The notes: generated by a model not told the origin, from the letters alone. A DNA stretch of 64,000 bases from an uncultured Bacteroidales bacterium (GCA_947644715.1 CANSAP010000002.1:1-64000), one strand, 5' to 3'; counted from the stretch's first letter, positions 1-10,727 are shown. Numbers and translations: made by a program.

Positions 1-52
1 ATTTCTTAAACATATTAACAAATTCAAAAAGTCAAGATGACTTCACACTCTA

Positions 53-247
53 AGAGAGTGTTTACTTTTAACACACAATTAATATATTGAGCTTAAAGAG
101 AGTGTTTCGCATTAATCTTGCGGTATTTTTCGATGCTTTTTGCCGAGTTTCATCAGTCGCTATGCCCGCATAGCTCCCTCTTCCACTCGCAAAAATCATT
201 CAAAAAATCCTCGCAATATTAATACGAGTTAAAAGTAAACACTCTCT
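53..247. repeat. Imperfect long inverted-repeat element (MITE-like or intergenic hairpin)
   Basis: 20-bp perfect arms agagagtgtttacttttaac (53-72) / gttaaaagtaaacactctct (228-247); inner arms 108-122 / 212-226 match 13/15; apical gctatg-cccg-catagc at 159-174. Confidence 0.6.
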
Positions 248-1412
248 AAATTGAAATTTTAGATATAAGTCCCTCGGTCACAACGATATAGATGCCTTTG
301 GGAAGAGATGGTGATGCGGTTGCTCCCTGATGGACGAGTCTGCCTGCCAAATCATATATTTGAATCTCCCCGGCTCCGGTTACACTCACGCAGCCGCCGG
401 TTACATCAATCTTAACGCCATCAGTATCAACAACTTTCACGGCAGTGCTCCCGATTGGGCGTATGTCCGGGAACTGCTTCCAAACGCTGGCCTGCCGGTA
501 AGCATCCACTGACTCCTCCGGCACTTCAAGCACACAACTTGGCGACACCTCGTGGTATATGTCATAGTTGCTGTGAGGGGGAACCGGGTCATTTACGCGA
601 ATTAATTCAACGGTGTGATGTCCGTGGAAAAATGAATGCTCGAAGCTGAATCCGGCGGGGAAATAGACAGACTTCAGGGCATCGCAATTGCTGAAAATAC
701 TTGAGCCGGGCGTACTCCCTTCTATAAATTCGATATGTTCCAAAGATGAGTATCCAAACACCGATGAGTCGAAATCTCTCAAATTGGGGCATTCGGGAAG
801 TGACTTGATAGTAGAGTACTGAAAACTCCACAATGCGAGGTAGCCCACATTCTCCATGCCGGTAATCACCAATCCGTCAGGATGACCGGCAGAGGAGAAA
901 GCCAACATAGGCACATATCGAGTGCCTGCCGGATAATGCACGTGACGCAGTCCCGAACTCCCCTCAAAGATGTTTTGGCCTATTGAGCTTACACCGTCCG
1001 GGATAATTACCTCCTCCAGCTTTGGACATCCGCTGAAGGCGCCCTCGCCGATGCTGACAATTGTTTCCGGCAGCTGCACCGAAGTCAACTCATCGCAGTT
1101 GTAAAACGCTCCCATCTCAACCTCAGTGACCGTGTACCAATCGCCGTTCTCGCTAAACTTCATGCGCTCGGGAACGACTATATCTCCGGAGTAGGAATTA
1201 CCTACCCATCCCATGTAATCGAAGAATGCCATGGCTGGCTCTGATGCCGAACTTTTTTCGGGGGCAAAAACACTCTGCTTGTTCCCACATGCCACTGCTG
1301 CGATGCGGTCTTTCTCCGAAAGTTTCCGAAAGTGCACCCCATTGTAGAGATACGCCTGAGCGGCACCGATGCCGCAAAGCGTCATGACCAAAGATAAGAT
1401 AAGTTTCTTCAT
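246..1412 (-). CDS. Secreted leucine-rich-repeat (BspA-like) protein with C-terminal sorting-like domain
   Basis: Signal peptide MKKLILSLVMTLCGIGAAQA; BspA-type LRR text (LTSVQLPETIVSIGEGAFSGCPKLEEVIIPDGVSSIG); C-term IQIYDLAGRLVHQG...LPKGIYIV. Confidence 0.8.
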   Translation of the reverse strand: MKKLILSLVMTLCGIGAAQAYLYNGVHFRKLSEKDRIAAVACGNKQSVFAPEKSSASEPAMAFFDYMGWVGNSYSGDIVVPERMKFSENGDWYTVTEVEMGAFYNCDELTSVQLPETIVSIGEGAFSGCPKLEEVIIPDGVSSIGQNIFEGSSGLRHVHYPAGTRYVPMLAFSSAGHPDGLVITGMENVGYLALWSFQYSTIKSLPECPNLRDFDSSVFGYSSLEHIEFIEGSTPGSSIFSNCDALKSVYFPAGFSFEHSFFHGHHTVELIRVNDPVPPHSNYDIYHEVSPSCVLEVPEESVDAYRQASVWKQFPDIRPIGSTAVKVVDTDGVKIDVTGGCVSVTGAGEIQIYDLAGRLVHQGATASPSLPKGIYIVVTEGLISKISI

Positions 1413-1451
1413 AGCTGAGAGAGTTTTTTCGTTTATGATATTAATGTGTTG

Positions 1452-1459
1452 CAAAGATA
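1452..1459 (-). promoter_or_regulatory. Bacteroidetes -7 promoter element (TATCTTTG) for the BspA-like gene
   Basis: caaagata on + strand, upstream of the 1412 start. Confidence 0.5.
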
Positions 1460-1604
1460 CTGTGATTTATTGAAATAAACAAATTTTTAAGATTAATAAT
1501 TGAGAGGCTTATCCGTTGGCTCTCAGGAAGCTGTGATTTTTCGGGGCGATTCTGACGCAGAATATTTTTTCGGGTTATTTTAGGTTTGTTTGCAAATTTT
1601 GTAT

Positions 1605-1612
1605 TAAATTTG
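1605..1612 (+). promoter_or_regulatory. Bacteroidetes -7 element (TAAATTTG)
   Basis: TAAATTTG with TTTG at 1585-1588, upstream of the 1701 CDS. Confidence 0.45.
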
Positions 1613-1700
1613 CTCATTGGATTGTTGCCCCTTTCAGGGTGTAACAGTCTTAAATTCTTACTATCTATTACCGAATAACTATATCCACTTTTATACAATT

Positions 1701-2753
1701 ATGAACAGGAAACAGATTTGCCTGCTGTTTGCAGCTGTTTTTTTCTGCTTGGCCTCAGCTCTTCCGGCTCTGGCTCAGAATGAACGCGCAAGAGTGTATG
1801 GCGTGGCGTTCTACAATCTTGAGAACCTTTTTGACACCATTAATAATAATGGTAAATATGACCTGGAATTCTCTCCGGAAGGTTCGAAGGCTTGGAATGG
1901 CCAGAAGTACTGGAAGAAAATCAATAATATGGCCTATGCCATCTCACGCATGACCACAAAGACCACACCCGACGGTCCGGCTGTAATCGGCGTGAGTGAA
2001 ATTGAAAACATCACTGTGCTTCAGGATCTTGTCAAGGCAGAGGCGATAGCCGACAAGGGCTACAAAATTGTGCATCACGACTCGCCGGATGTGCGTGGCG
2101 TGGATGTGGGTCTGCTCTACAATCCCAAGCAGTTCCGAGTGCTGACGGTCACTAACCACCGGCTCAATGTGCCCGGCAAACCGAACTTCAAGACCCGCGA
2201 CCAGATGTGCGTCGTAGGCCTGATGGGACGCGACCGTGTGGCAATCATTGTCAACCACTGGCCCTCGCGCCGTGGTGGCACGGAGCAGAGCTCCTATCTG
2301 CGTGAGGCGGCCGCCGCGTTGAGCAAGCAGATTGCCGACTCCCTGCTTCAGATTGACCCCAAGATGGGCATAGTAATCATGGGCGACCTCAACGACTCCC
2401 CCTCCGACCGTTCAGTGACCCAAGTGCTGAGTGCACGCAAGAACGCAAAGGAGGTGAAAGCAGGCGAATTCTTCAATCCCATGTGGAAGCTACTTGACGA
2501 CGGTATTGGCTCCTATATCTATCGTGGCCGCTGGGACCTGTTTGACCAGATTATCCTTTCTTACAATCTGCTTGACGGCGGAGCAAACGGCCTGACCTTC
2601 ATCGGCGCCAAAGTCTATAATGACGATTTCCTGCGTGCTCCCGACGGGAAATATGAGGGCTATCCGTTGCGCACCTTCTCCGAAGGCGCCTTCATCGGAG
2701 GCTACTCCGACCACTTCCCCACAGAGATTTTCCTCAAGCAGGTGGTGAAGTAA
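1701..2753 (+). CDS. Secreted endonuclease/exonuclease/phosphatase family protein
   Basis: Signal peptide; motifs FYNLENLFD, GVSEIEN, VNHWPSRRGG, MGDLNDSPSD, GYSDHFP typical of EEP fold. Confidence 0.85.
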   Translation: MNRKQICLLFAAVFFCLASALPALAQNERARVYGVAFYNLENLFDTINNNGKYDLEFSPEGSKAWNGQKYWKKINNMAYAISRMTTKTTPDGPAVIGVSEIENITVLQDLVKAEAIADKGYKIVHHDSPDVRGVDVGLLYNPKQFRVLTVTNHRLNVPGKPNFKTRDQMCVVGLMGRDRVAIIVNHWPSRRGGTEQSSYLREAAAALSKQIADSLLQIDPKMGIVIMGDLNDSPSDRSVTQVLSARKNAKEVKAGEFFNPMWKLLDDGIGSYIYRGRWDLFDQIILSYNLLDGGANGLTFIGAKVYNDDFLRAPDGKYEGYPLRTFSEGAFIGGYSDHFPTEIFLKQVVK

Positions 2754-2798
2754 TCATCCAGAAGATTCTCAACTGATTAACAATACCTTTCAACTGAT

Positions 2799-5588
2799 AT
2801 GAAAAAACTGTTTACCATGCTATGCCTGATGTTGGCCTGCGCGCTCCCCTCGCTTGCGGCCACCGGCATCAAGGGCATACTGACTGACGCGCAGACGCAT
2901 CGCCCGGTGGGCAATGCCAATGTGCTCCTTTCCGACCAAGGTATCCTGGTGATTACCGACGAGTCCGGCTCGTTCACCATCTCAAATGCGCAGGTGGGCA
3001 CCGACGTGCTTCAGGTGATTGCCGACGGCTATCAGGACCTCTCGCTGGACGTGAACATCGTGGCCGGCAACATGTACAACGTGGGCACACTTGAGCTGAC
3101 TCCCGCCGGATTCTCCAGCACTGACTTCAGCGATGCCGACCTCTTCTTCGACGACATGAACCTGCTCGACGAAGAAAACTCCGGTCAGTCAATCGCCACA
3201 ATTCAGGGAGCCACCGACGATGTCTACTATCAGAAGGCCGCCTTCAACTTCCAGCCCGTATTCTTCCGTATGCGCGGCTACAACTCCGACCTTCAGAGCG
3301 GCTACATCAACGGTGTCAACTTCCGCGACTACGGCCAAAACCAGTTCTCCTTCGGCGGCCTGGGTGGCATGACCTCCACCACGTTCCGCCAGAAGACCGT
3401 GGCCATAGGCATCGCCCCCTCCTCCTTCGGCTATGGCAACCTGGGTGGCGCCACCAACTACACCACCTATGCCTCCGAGTATGCTCCCGGCTTCCGCGGC
3501 ATGGCAACCTATGCCAACTCTGACTACATGCTGCGTGCCGGCCTGATGTACTCCACCGGCGTGCTCCCCTCCGGCTGGGCTTTCTCTGCCACCGTTATGG
3601 GTCGCTACGCTCCCGAAGGCAGCATTGAAGGCACCTTCTACAACAACTTCTCCTATGCCTTCTCCGCTCAGAAAATCTTCAACGACAAGCACTCACTGAA
3701 CATCTCCACCTGGGGCTCACCCATGGAGCGCGCAACCGCCCGCTACTCATATCAGGAGGCATTCGACCTGCTTGACGACAACCTCTACAACCCTGCCTGG
3801 GGTTACTTCAACGGCAAGAAGCGCTCATCACGCATCCGCAATACGTTCGACCCCTCAGTCGTGGCCAACTGGATCTGGAAACCGCAGATGGGTACCACCA
3901 TTAACACCGCCGTGGCATTCCGTCATAACCGCTACTCGCAGACTGACATCGCCCGTTCCGGCAACTCCTCCGACTTCCGCCCGGACTACTATCGCTACCT
4001 CCCCTCCTATGTAGCTCCCACCGCCGAACCCGGCACCGCTCTCTACGACTACCAGCTCGGCGTGTATGAAGAGGCCAAGAACCTTTGGATTTCCGATGTG
4101 AACAACCACCAAATTAACTGGGATGCCCTCTATCGTGCAAACGTATATAATAATGAGTTCGGCAACCCCCGTTATCCCGATTCAAAAGGTATGAGCGACT
4201 ACATCATGTATGCCCGCCACACCAACACCACCTCATGGATGTTCAACTCCTACTTCAACCACCGTATCAACGATGCGCAGACTCTTCAGGGTGGCATCTC
4301 ATTCACTTACTCTGACTCTCACTACTACAAGACCGTATATGACCTGCTCGGCGGCGAATACTGGCTCGATGTGGAGACATTCTACGAACGCGACTTCGAC
4401 ATCTCCGACCCCCGCCTTCAAAACGACGTGAACAACCCCAACCGCCGTGTGAAGAAGGGTGATATTTTCGCAGAAGACTATCACATCTTCAACTATAACG
4501 CCAACGCTTGGATTCAGCACCAGATCCGCACTCGCCACTGGGATGTGAACTACGGCCTTCAGGTGACCTACACCAACTTCTACCGTAAGGGCAACATGCT
4601 CAACGGTCGCGCCCTGGAGAACTCCTATGGCACCGGCACCCGCCACACCTTCGACGACGCCTCCATCAAGGCCGGCGCAACCTACAAGCTCAACGGCCGC
4701 AACTACTTCGTGGCTCACGGCGCTTACGGCACAATGGCTCCCACCTATTGGGACTCCTACATCAACCCCTCCGTGAAGGATGACGCAGCTCCCGGCCTCT
4801 GCTCCATGCGCTACATCTCCGGCGACATCAGCTACGTCTGGAACTACCCCCGCTTCCGCGGTTCTGTGACCGGCTATTGGACCGGCACCTACGACGGCTT
4901 CGAACGCAAATTCTTCTATGATGACTACCTGGGCACCAACTCCGTGCTGCTGCTTGCCGGTGTTGACCGCCGCTACATGGGTGTGGAAGTCGGCATGAGC
5001 TACCTCATCACCCCCTCACTGACCGTGAGCGCTGTCGGCACATTCTCACGTGCGCAGTACACTAACCGCCCCAACCTCATCCGTTCCTATGAGAATGGCC
5101 TCTATGAGGATGCCGAGGATATCGTTTATCTCAAGAACTATTACATCGGTCAGTCACCGCAGCAGGCTTACAACGTAGGCCTCGACTACGCCGCACCTCA
5201 CCAGTGGTTCTTCAACATCAACGCCTCCTACATGGGCGACGGCTGGGTGGCAGTATCCCCCCTGCGCCACATCTCCATTGAGAACATCACCTCCTCCGGC
5301 GAGACCGAGCAGGAAATCATGGACCAGGTGCACGCCATCACCAAGCAGACCCGCATGAAGGATGCATTCGTGCTCAACGCCTCCATCGGCAAAATTCTCT
5401 ACACCTCCTTCGGTTCCGTTAACTTCAACCTGAGTGTCAACAACATTCTCAACAACCGCAACATCCAGATGCAGGCCTATCAGCAGAATCGTTTCGACTA
5501 CTCCAACTTCAATGCCGACAAGTATGCCGACCGCATCCGCTACTATCAGGGCATCAAGGTTAACTTCAACGTAGGTATCCGCTTCTAA
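2799..5588 (+). CDS. TonB-dependent receptor with N-terminal carboxypeptidase-regulatory-like domain
   Basis: N-term GIKGILTDAQTHRPVGNANV; long outer-membrane beta-barrel, C-term YYQGIKVNFNVGIRF. Confidence 0.8.
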   Translation: MKKLFTMLCLMLACALPSLAATGIKGILTDAQTHRPVGNANVLLSDQGILVITDESGSFTISNAQVGTDVLQVIADGYQDLSLDVNIVAGNMYNVGTLELTPAGFSSTDFSDADLFFDDMNLLDEENSGQSIATIQGATDDVYYQKAAFNFQPVFFRMRGYNSDLQSGYINGVNFRDYGQNQFSFGGLGGMTSTTFRQKTVAIGIAPSSFGYGNLGGATNYTTYASEYAPGFRGMATYANSDYMLRAGLMYSTGVLPSGWAFSATVMGRYAPEGSIEGTFYNNFSYAFSAQKIFNDKHSLNISTWGSPMERATARYSYQEAFDLLDDNLYNPAWGYFNGKKRSSRIRNTFDPSVVANWIWKPQMGTTINTAVAFRHNRYSQTDIARSGNSSDFRPDYYRYLPSYVAPTAEPGTALYDYQLGVYEEAKNLWISDVNNHQINWDALYRANVYNNEFGNPRYPDSKGMSDYIMYARHTNTTSWMFNSYFNHRINDAQTLQGGISFTYSDSHYYKTVYDLLGGEYWLDVETFYERDFDISDPRLQNDVNNPNRRVKKGDIFAEDYHIFNYNANAWIQHQIRTRHWDVNYGLQVTYTNFYRKGNMLNGRALENSYGTGTRHTFDDASIKAGATYKLNGRNYFVAHGAYGTMAPTYWDSYINPSVKDDAAPGLCSMRYISGDISYVWNYPRFRGSVTGYWTGTYDGFERKFFYDDYLGTNSVLLLAGVDRRYMGVEVGMSYLITPSLTVSAVGTFSRAQYTNRPNLIRSYENGLYEDAEDIVYLKNYYIGQSPQQAYNVGLDYAAPHQWFFNINASYMGDGWVAVSPLRHISIENITSSGETEQEIMDQVHAITKQTRMKDAFVLNASIGKILYTSFGSVNFNLSVNNILNNRNIQMQAYQQNRFDYSNFNADKYADRIRYYQGIKVNFNVGIRF

Positions 5589-5617
5589 TCCACATAAGAA
5601 TAAAATCACACACATAT

Positions 5618-7816
5618 ATGAAATCTTTTAGCAAATTCATTCTCCCGGCAGCTCTCGTGCTGAGCACCGGCGCAGCTCTGACCTCCTGCCAAAACGACTT
5701 CGACCAGCCCCCCTTGAATGCTCCGGTGGCTACCATGAAGCCCAACACCACCATTGCCGAGCTCAAGGCAGCTCACTGGCAGGATGACTATAACTACTTC
5801 GAGACCCTCGGCAAGACTGCCGCAGGCGAGGACATCATCATCCATGGCCGCGTGGTTTCATCCGACGCCACAGGCAACATCTACAAGAAACTCGTTATTC
5901 AGGACGAGACCGCAGCCCTCTCATTCTCCATCAACCAGACGGCCATGAACAACACTTACCGTGTGGGCCAGGAGATTGTTGTGAATGTAACCGACCTCGG
6001 CTTCGGCAAGTATGCCGGCCTGCAGCAGATTGGCGGCTACGGTGAATACAACGGCACTCCGCAGGTGACCTTCATGGACTACTCCATCTTCCAGGCTCAC
6101 ACCGAGCTGAACGGATTCCCCCAACCCTCTGACCTCATCATCAAGCAGGGTGAGCAGGCTCCCGCCGACAAGATGTACATCGTCGAAGCTGACCTCAACA
6201 ACCTGCCCACCACTCCCGAGGGTATCCAGCAGATGCAGAGCCAGCTCGTAGAGTTCAAGAACGTTTACTGGGAAGGTGGCGGCTCACTTCCTTATTCTGA
6301 GGCCGACGCTACCACCTCACGCACACTGCGCGGCGAGACCGGCGGCAGCATCATCGTGCGCAACTCAAACTACTCCTCCTTCCGTGCAGAGATTCTGCCC
6401 GAAGGCGTAGGCACCGTGCGCGGTATCCTTTCTTACTTCAACGGTACCTGGCAGCTCGAACTCCGTTCAACTGCTGACTGCATCTTCTCAACCAAAGGCA
6501 GCGCAACCGATCCCTACACCGTGGCTGAGGCTATTGAGGCTCAGGGCACAGGCGCAAGCGGCTGGGTAACCGGCTACATCGTAGGCTCCGTGAAGGCCAA
6601 CGTGGGCGACATCGACTCCAACGACAAGATTATCTGGAGCGCCGATGCCGAGATGGACAACACCCTCGTAATCGCTCCTGAAGCCGACTGCAAGGACTAC
6701 ACCAAGTGCCTCATCCTTACCCTGCCTCAGGGATCCTCACTCCGCGCCAACGGTAACCTCGTTGACAATCCCGGCAACTACGGCAAGAAGATTGACGTGA
6801 CCGGCACATTCGAGTCCTATCTCGGTGCTTATGGCCTGCTCAACACCTCCGGCACTGAGTCCGAATACAAGATTGAGGGTCTCACCCCCTCCACTCCCGG
6901 AACCACCGTGAATTCCATCGACGAAACCTTCGATGCCTCCACCTCAATCCCCGCAGGCTGGACAGCAGTGGAAGTAAAGGGCACCAAGGCTTGGTACATC
7001 GCAACTTTCAGCGGCAATAACTACGCCTCCATGACCGGCTACAAGGGGACAGCTCCCTTCGAGTCCTGGCTGATTACCCCCGCCATCGACGCCTCCAAGC
7101 TCGCCGAAAAGGTAATGAGCTTCTCCACTCAGGTTAACGGCTACGGTTCCACCACCTCCAAGCTCGAGGTTTACGTAATGACCTCCGCCGATCCCACCAC
7201 CGCCACCAAGACCAAGCTCAACCCCGTGCTGGCTACCGCTCCCGCCTCCGGCTACTCTGATTGGGTAAACTCCGGTTCACTCTCACTGAGCGACTTCACC
7301 GGCACCATCTATATCGGCTTCTGCTACACTGCAACGACCGATGCCAACTACGCCACTTGGTGTGTTGACAATGTGCTCGTAGGCAAAACCTCATCCGATG
7401 GTGGCACAGTGACACCCCCCGTTGGTGGTGGTGGCGCCGGCTCCGAGGATGAGCCTTACAACGTGGCTTACGTAATGAACTCCACCGCCGATGAAACCGG
7501 TGTTTGGGTTGAGGCTTACGTAGTAGGTTACATCACCGGCATGACCTGGTCCTCCGGTGCAACCTTCTCCAACGACCTCGACAATGTCACCACCGACAGC
7601 TACAATAACACCAACTGCATCTTGGCTGACACTCCCGACGCAGCAGCAACCTCCGCCGCTATCCCCGCCGGCATCAAGGCCGGTGCTACCCGCGACGTGC
7701 TGGGTCTGCGCAACAATCCTGCAATCTACAAGAAGAAAGTCAAAGTTAAAGGTGACATCACCAAATACTTCGGCGTGCGCGGCATCAAGAACATCTCCGA
7801 GTGCGTAGAGCTCTGA
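5618..7816 (+). CDS. DUF5689-like / choice-of-anchor J domain lipoprotein
   Basis: Lipobox ALTSC; GEDIIIHGRVVSSDATGNIYKKLVIQDETAALSFSI (OB-fold DUF5689-like); SWLITPAIDAS...YIGFCYTATTDANYATWCVDNVLV (anchor J). Confidence 0.7.
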   Translation: MKSFSKFILPAALVLSTGAALTSCQNDFDQPPLNAPVATMKPNTTIAELKAAHWQDDYNYFETLGKTAAGEDIIIHGRVVSSDATGNIYKKLVIQDETAALSFSINQTAMNNTYRVGQEIVVNVTDLGFGKYAGLQQIGGYGEYNGTPQVTFMDYSIFQAHTELNGFPQPSDLIIKQGEQAPADKMYIVEADLNNLPTTPEGIQQMQSQLVEFKNVYWEGGGSLPYSEADATTSRTLRGETGGSIIVRNSNYSSFRAEILPEGVGTVRGILSYFNGTWQLELRSTADCIFSTKGSATDPYTVAEAIEAQGTGASGWVTGYIVGSVKANVGDIDSNDKIIWSADAEMDNTLVIAPEADCKDYTKCLILTLPQGSSLRANGNLVDNPGNYGKKIDVTGTFESYLGAYGLLNTSGTESEYKIEGLTPSTPGTTVNSIDETFDASTSIPAGWTAVEVKGTKAWYIATFSGNNYASMTGYKGTAPFESWLITPAIDASKLAEKVMSFSTQVNGYGSTTSKLEVYVMTSADPTTATKTKLNPVLATAPASGYSDWVNSGSLSLSDFTGTIYIGFCYTATTDANYATWCVDNVLVGKTSSDGGTVTPPVGGGGAGSEDEPYNVAYVMNSTADETGVWVEAYVVGYITGMTWSSGATFSNDLDNVTTDSYNNTNCILADTPDAAATSAAIPAGIKAGATRDVLGLRNNPAIYKKKVKVKGDITKYFGVRGIKNISECVEL

Positions 7817-7844
7817 TAAAAAGCTCTTGCCACTGATATAAGCA

Positions 7845-7886
7845 TTTCTGCCCCGGGGCTATCAGGCTCCGGGGCAGAAAATTTTG
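7845..7886 (+). terminator. Rho-independent terminator
   Basis: tttctgccccgg (7845-7856) / ccggggcagaaa (7869-7880) followed by attttg. Confidence 0.7.
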
Positions 7887-7954
7887 TATATATGCCGGAG
7901 GATGTCTGCACACAAAAGGGTGGCGTGAACGTTGGTCGTTTCAGAAAAAATTCG

Positions 7955-7962
7955 TACCTTTG
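7955..7962 (+). promoter_or_regulatory. -7 element TACCTTTG for gyrB operon
   Basis: TACCTTTG 90 nt upstream of gyrB ATG. Confidence 0.55.
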
Positions 7963-8050
7963 CGTGAAGTTTTGCGCGCACGCGCGCAAAGGAGCTGTTT
8001 TGCAGGCGCGCCGGGCGTGCCGGGAGAGTTCCCCTATAATGTTTTGAAAA

Positions 8051-10000
8051 ATGGAAGAAGATAAGAAATATATTGCCGATAATATCCAGGTGCTCGAAGG
8101 CCTGGAGGCGGTGCGCAAGCGCCCCGCGATGTATATCGGCGACATCTCCGGCCGAGGCCTGCACCACTTGGTTTATGAGGTGGTGGACAATAGTATCGAC
8201 GAAGCCCTCGCCGGGTTTGCCAACCACATTGAGGTAACCATCACAGAAGATAACTCCATCAAGGTAGTCGACAACGGTCGAGGCATCCCCGTGGACATGC
8301 ATGAAAAGATGCACAAGCCCGCCCTCGAGGTTGTGCTCACAGTGCTTCATGCCGGCGGTAAGTTCGACAAAGGCAGCTACAAGGTCTCCGGCGGTCTGCA
8401 CGGCGTGGGCGTGAGCTGCGTGAACGCCCTCTCTGACTATCTGCGGGCTGAAGTCTGCCGCGACGGCAAGGTCTACATGCAGGAGTATGCCTATGGCAAA
8501 CCCACCTGCGACCTGACCGTGGTAGGGGAGAGCGACCACACCGGAACTACCATCCTGTTCCACCCCGATGCCTCAATCTTCACAGAGACCATCTACGACT
8601 ACGAGACCCTCTCCAACCGTCTGCGTGACCTGGCCTACCTGAATGCCGGCATCACCCTGAAGCTCACTGACCTCCGAGAAGTGGACGAGCAGGGGAATCC
8701 CCGCTCCAACACCTTCCATTCCAATGAAGGCCTGAAGGAATTCGTCAACTACATTGACGCCGGCAAGGAGCACCTCATCGACGATGTTATCCACATCAAC
8801 ACCGAAAAGAACGGTGTGCCCGTCGAAGTGGCTTTCACTTACAACACCTCCTTCAGCGAGAATATCTATTCCTACGTCAACAACATCAACACCATAGAGG
8901 GTGGCACTCACCTCACCGGCTTCCGCATCGGCCTCACCCGCACGCTCAAGAAGTATGCCGAAGAGACCAAGCTGCTTGAAAAGGCCAAGGTGGAGATTGA
9001 TGCCTCTGACTTCCGCGAAGGCCTGACGGCCGTAATCTCCGTTAAGGTTATGGAGCCTCAGTTCGAGGGCCAGACCAAGACCAAACTTGGCAACTCCGAA
9101 GTGAGCGGCGTCGTGCAGCAGGCTGTGGGTGAAGCTCTCGGCTACTATCTCGAGGAGCACCCGAAGCAGGCTCGCGCCATAGTCGATAAAGTTATTCTGG
9201 CAGCACAGGCTCGCCATGCCGCCTACAACGCCCGCATGAAAGTGCAGCGCAAGAGCCCCCTGGGTGGTGCCGGGCTGCCCGGTAAACTGGCCGACTGCAA
9301 GAGCAAGGATGCTGTGGAATGCGAACTCTTCCTCGTCGAGGGTGACTCCGCAGGCGGCTCCGCAAAGCAGGGTCGCAACCCCTTCTATCAGGCTGTGCTC
9401 CCGCTGCGAGGCAAGATTCTGAATGTGGAGAAAGCGCTGGACCACAAAGTGTTCGAGAGCGAAGAAATCGTCAACATCTTCAAGGCGCTCGGTGTGACCA
9501 TAGGCACTGAAGATGACTCCAAAGAGGCGAACCTCACCAAGCTCCGCTACCATAAAGTGATAATCATGACTGATGCCGACGTCGATGGTGCTCACATCGC
9601 CACTCTGCTGATGACCTTCTTCTTCCGTCGCATCCGTCCCATCATTGAGAATGGCTACCTTTATATAGCCACCCCGCCCCTCTATCGCTGCCGCGTGAAG
9701 GGCAACAAGAAGCTTCAGGAATATGCCTGGGATGACCGTCAGGTGCAGCGCTTCGTCGACGAAAAATGCGCAGGCAACCGCGCCCGTCTTGAGCTCCAGC
9801 GCTACAAAGGTCTTGGCGAGATGGACCGCAGCCAGCTGTGGGAAACCACCATGGATCCCGAGAACCGAATTCTCAAGCAGGTTACACTCGACAACGCCGC
9901 CGAGGCTGACCGTGTCTTCTCCATGCTCATGGGTGAGGATGTCGAACCTCGCCGCGACTTCATCGAGCGCCATGCCACTTACGCCAATATCGATGCCTGA
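8051..10000 (+). CDS. gyrB: DNA gyrase subunit B
   Basis: VRKRPAMYIGD, VVDNSIDEALAG, SGGLHGVGVSCVNALS, LVEGDSAGGSAKQGR, IIMTDADVDGAHI. Confidence 0.95.
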   Translation: MEEDKKYIADNIQVLEGLEAVRKRPAMYIGDISGRGLHHLVYEVVDNSIDEALAGFANHIEVTITEDNSIKVVDNGRGIPVDMHEKMHKPALEVVLTVLHAGGKFDKGSYKVSGGLHGVGVSCVNALSDYLRAEVCRDGKVYMQEYAYGKPTCDLTVVGESDHTGTTILFHPDASIFTETIYDYETLSNRLRDLAYLNAGITLKLTDLREVDEQGNPRSNTFHSNEGLKEFVNYIDAGKEHLIDDVIHINTEKNGVPVEVAFTYNTSFSENIYSYVNNINTIEGGTHLTGFRIGLTRTLKKYAEETKLLEKAKVEIDASDFREGLTAVISVKVMEPQFEGQTKTKLGNSEVSGVVQQAVGEALGYYLEEHPKQARAIVDKVILAAQARHAAYNARMKVQRKSPLGGAGLPGKLADCKSKDAVECELFLVEGDSAGGSAKQGRNPFYQAVLPLRGKILNVEKALDHKVFESEEIVNIFKALGVTIGTEDDSKEANLTKLRYHKVIIMTDADVDGAHIATLLMTFFFRRIRPIIENGYLYIATPPLYRCRVKGNKKLQEYAWDDRQVQRFVDEKCAGNRARLELQRYKGLGEMDRSQLWETTMDPENRILKQVTLDNAAEADRVFSMLMGEDVEPRRDFIERHATYANIDA

Positions 10001-10727
10001 GCAGGCTCCTATGGCAGAACAATGGAACTCGCGCACCGAAGCGCTGCTCGGCCCCGACGGGGTAGAGCGGTTGCGCCGGGCGCGAGTTCTTGTTGTAGGC
10101 ATCGGCGGAGTCGGTGGCTATGCTGCCGAGCTGCTCGTGCGCTCCGGAGTGGGGCATATAACCATAGTCGATGCCGACAATGTCGCTCCCTCGAACATCA
10201 ATCGTCAACCCGTGGCTCTGCAGTCCACGATAGGGGAGAGCAAAGTGCTTCTGGCAGCCGGCCGCTTCCGCGACATTAACCCTGATTGTGAGGTGGTTCC
10301 AATGCAGCAGTTTGTTACCCCTGACTCAGTGGAGCCGTTGCTCGCTCCCGGCTTCGATTATGTGGCCGACTGCATCGACACCGTCGCTCCGAAGGTAGCC
10401 CTGCTGCAGGGGTGTCTCGACCGGCACATGAAAGTTATTTCATCAATGGGAGCAGGGGGGAGGCTCGACCCCTCGCAGGTCTGCTACTCCCGGTTGTGGG
10501 AAACGCGTGAGGATGGCCTCGCGCGCGCTGTGCGAACCGCCTTCAAAAAGCGCGGTACCCGCCCCTTGATACCGGTGGTTTACAGCCCTGAAGCCCCGCG
10601 CTCGTATGCTCTTCTTGAGGTCAACGACCGCAACAAACGCTCTTCGTTTGGCACCTTGGCCACCGTGCCGGCCCTATTCGGAATATATATAGCTAATCAT
10701 ATAATCCGCTCAATCTCAGGGAAATGA
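9993..10727 (+). CDS. tcdA: tRNA threonylcarbamoyladenosine dehydratase (ThiF/E1-like)
   Basis: [41 protein letters not shown]; start 9993 or 10011, overlapping the gyrB end. Confidence 0.85.
   Translation: MPEQAPMAEQWNSRTEALLGPDGVERLRRARVLVVGIGGVGGYAAELLVRSGVGHITIVDADNVAPSNINRQPVALQSTIGESKVLLAAGRFRDINPDCEVVPMQQFVTPDSVEPLLAPGFDYVADCIDTVAPKVALLQGCLDRHMKVISSMGAGGRLDPSQVCYSRLWETREDGLARAVRTAFKKRGTRPLIPVVYSPEAPRSYALLEVNDRNKRSSFGTLATVPALFGIYIANHIIRSISGK

Noticed and set aside
3189-3692. 167-aa Gly/Val-rich minus ORF
   Set aside because: Antisense of the TonB receptor; low-complexity shadow translation
9723-10010. N-terminal extension of tcdA to 9723
   Set aside because: The extension is an out-of-frame reading of gyrB; the ThiF-like domain starts near 10011
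8573-10102. 509-aa minus-strand ORF opposite gyrB
   Set aside because: Antisense shadow of a clear gyrB; composition is codon-bias driven and no domain is recognisable
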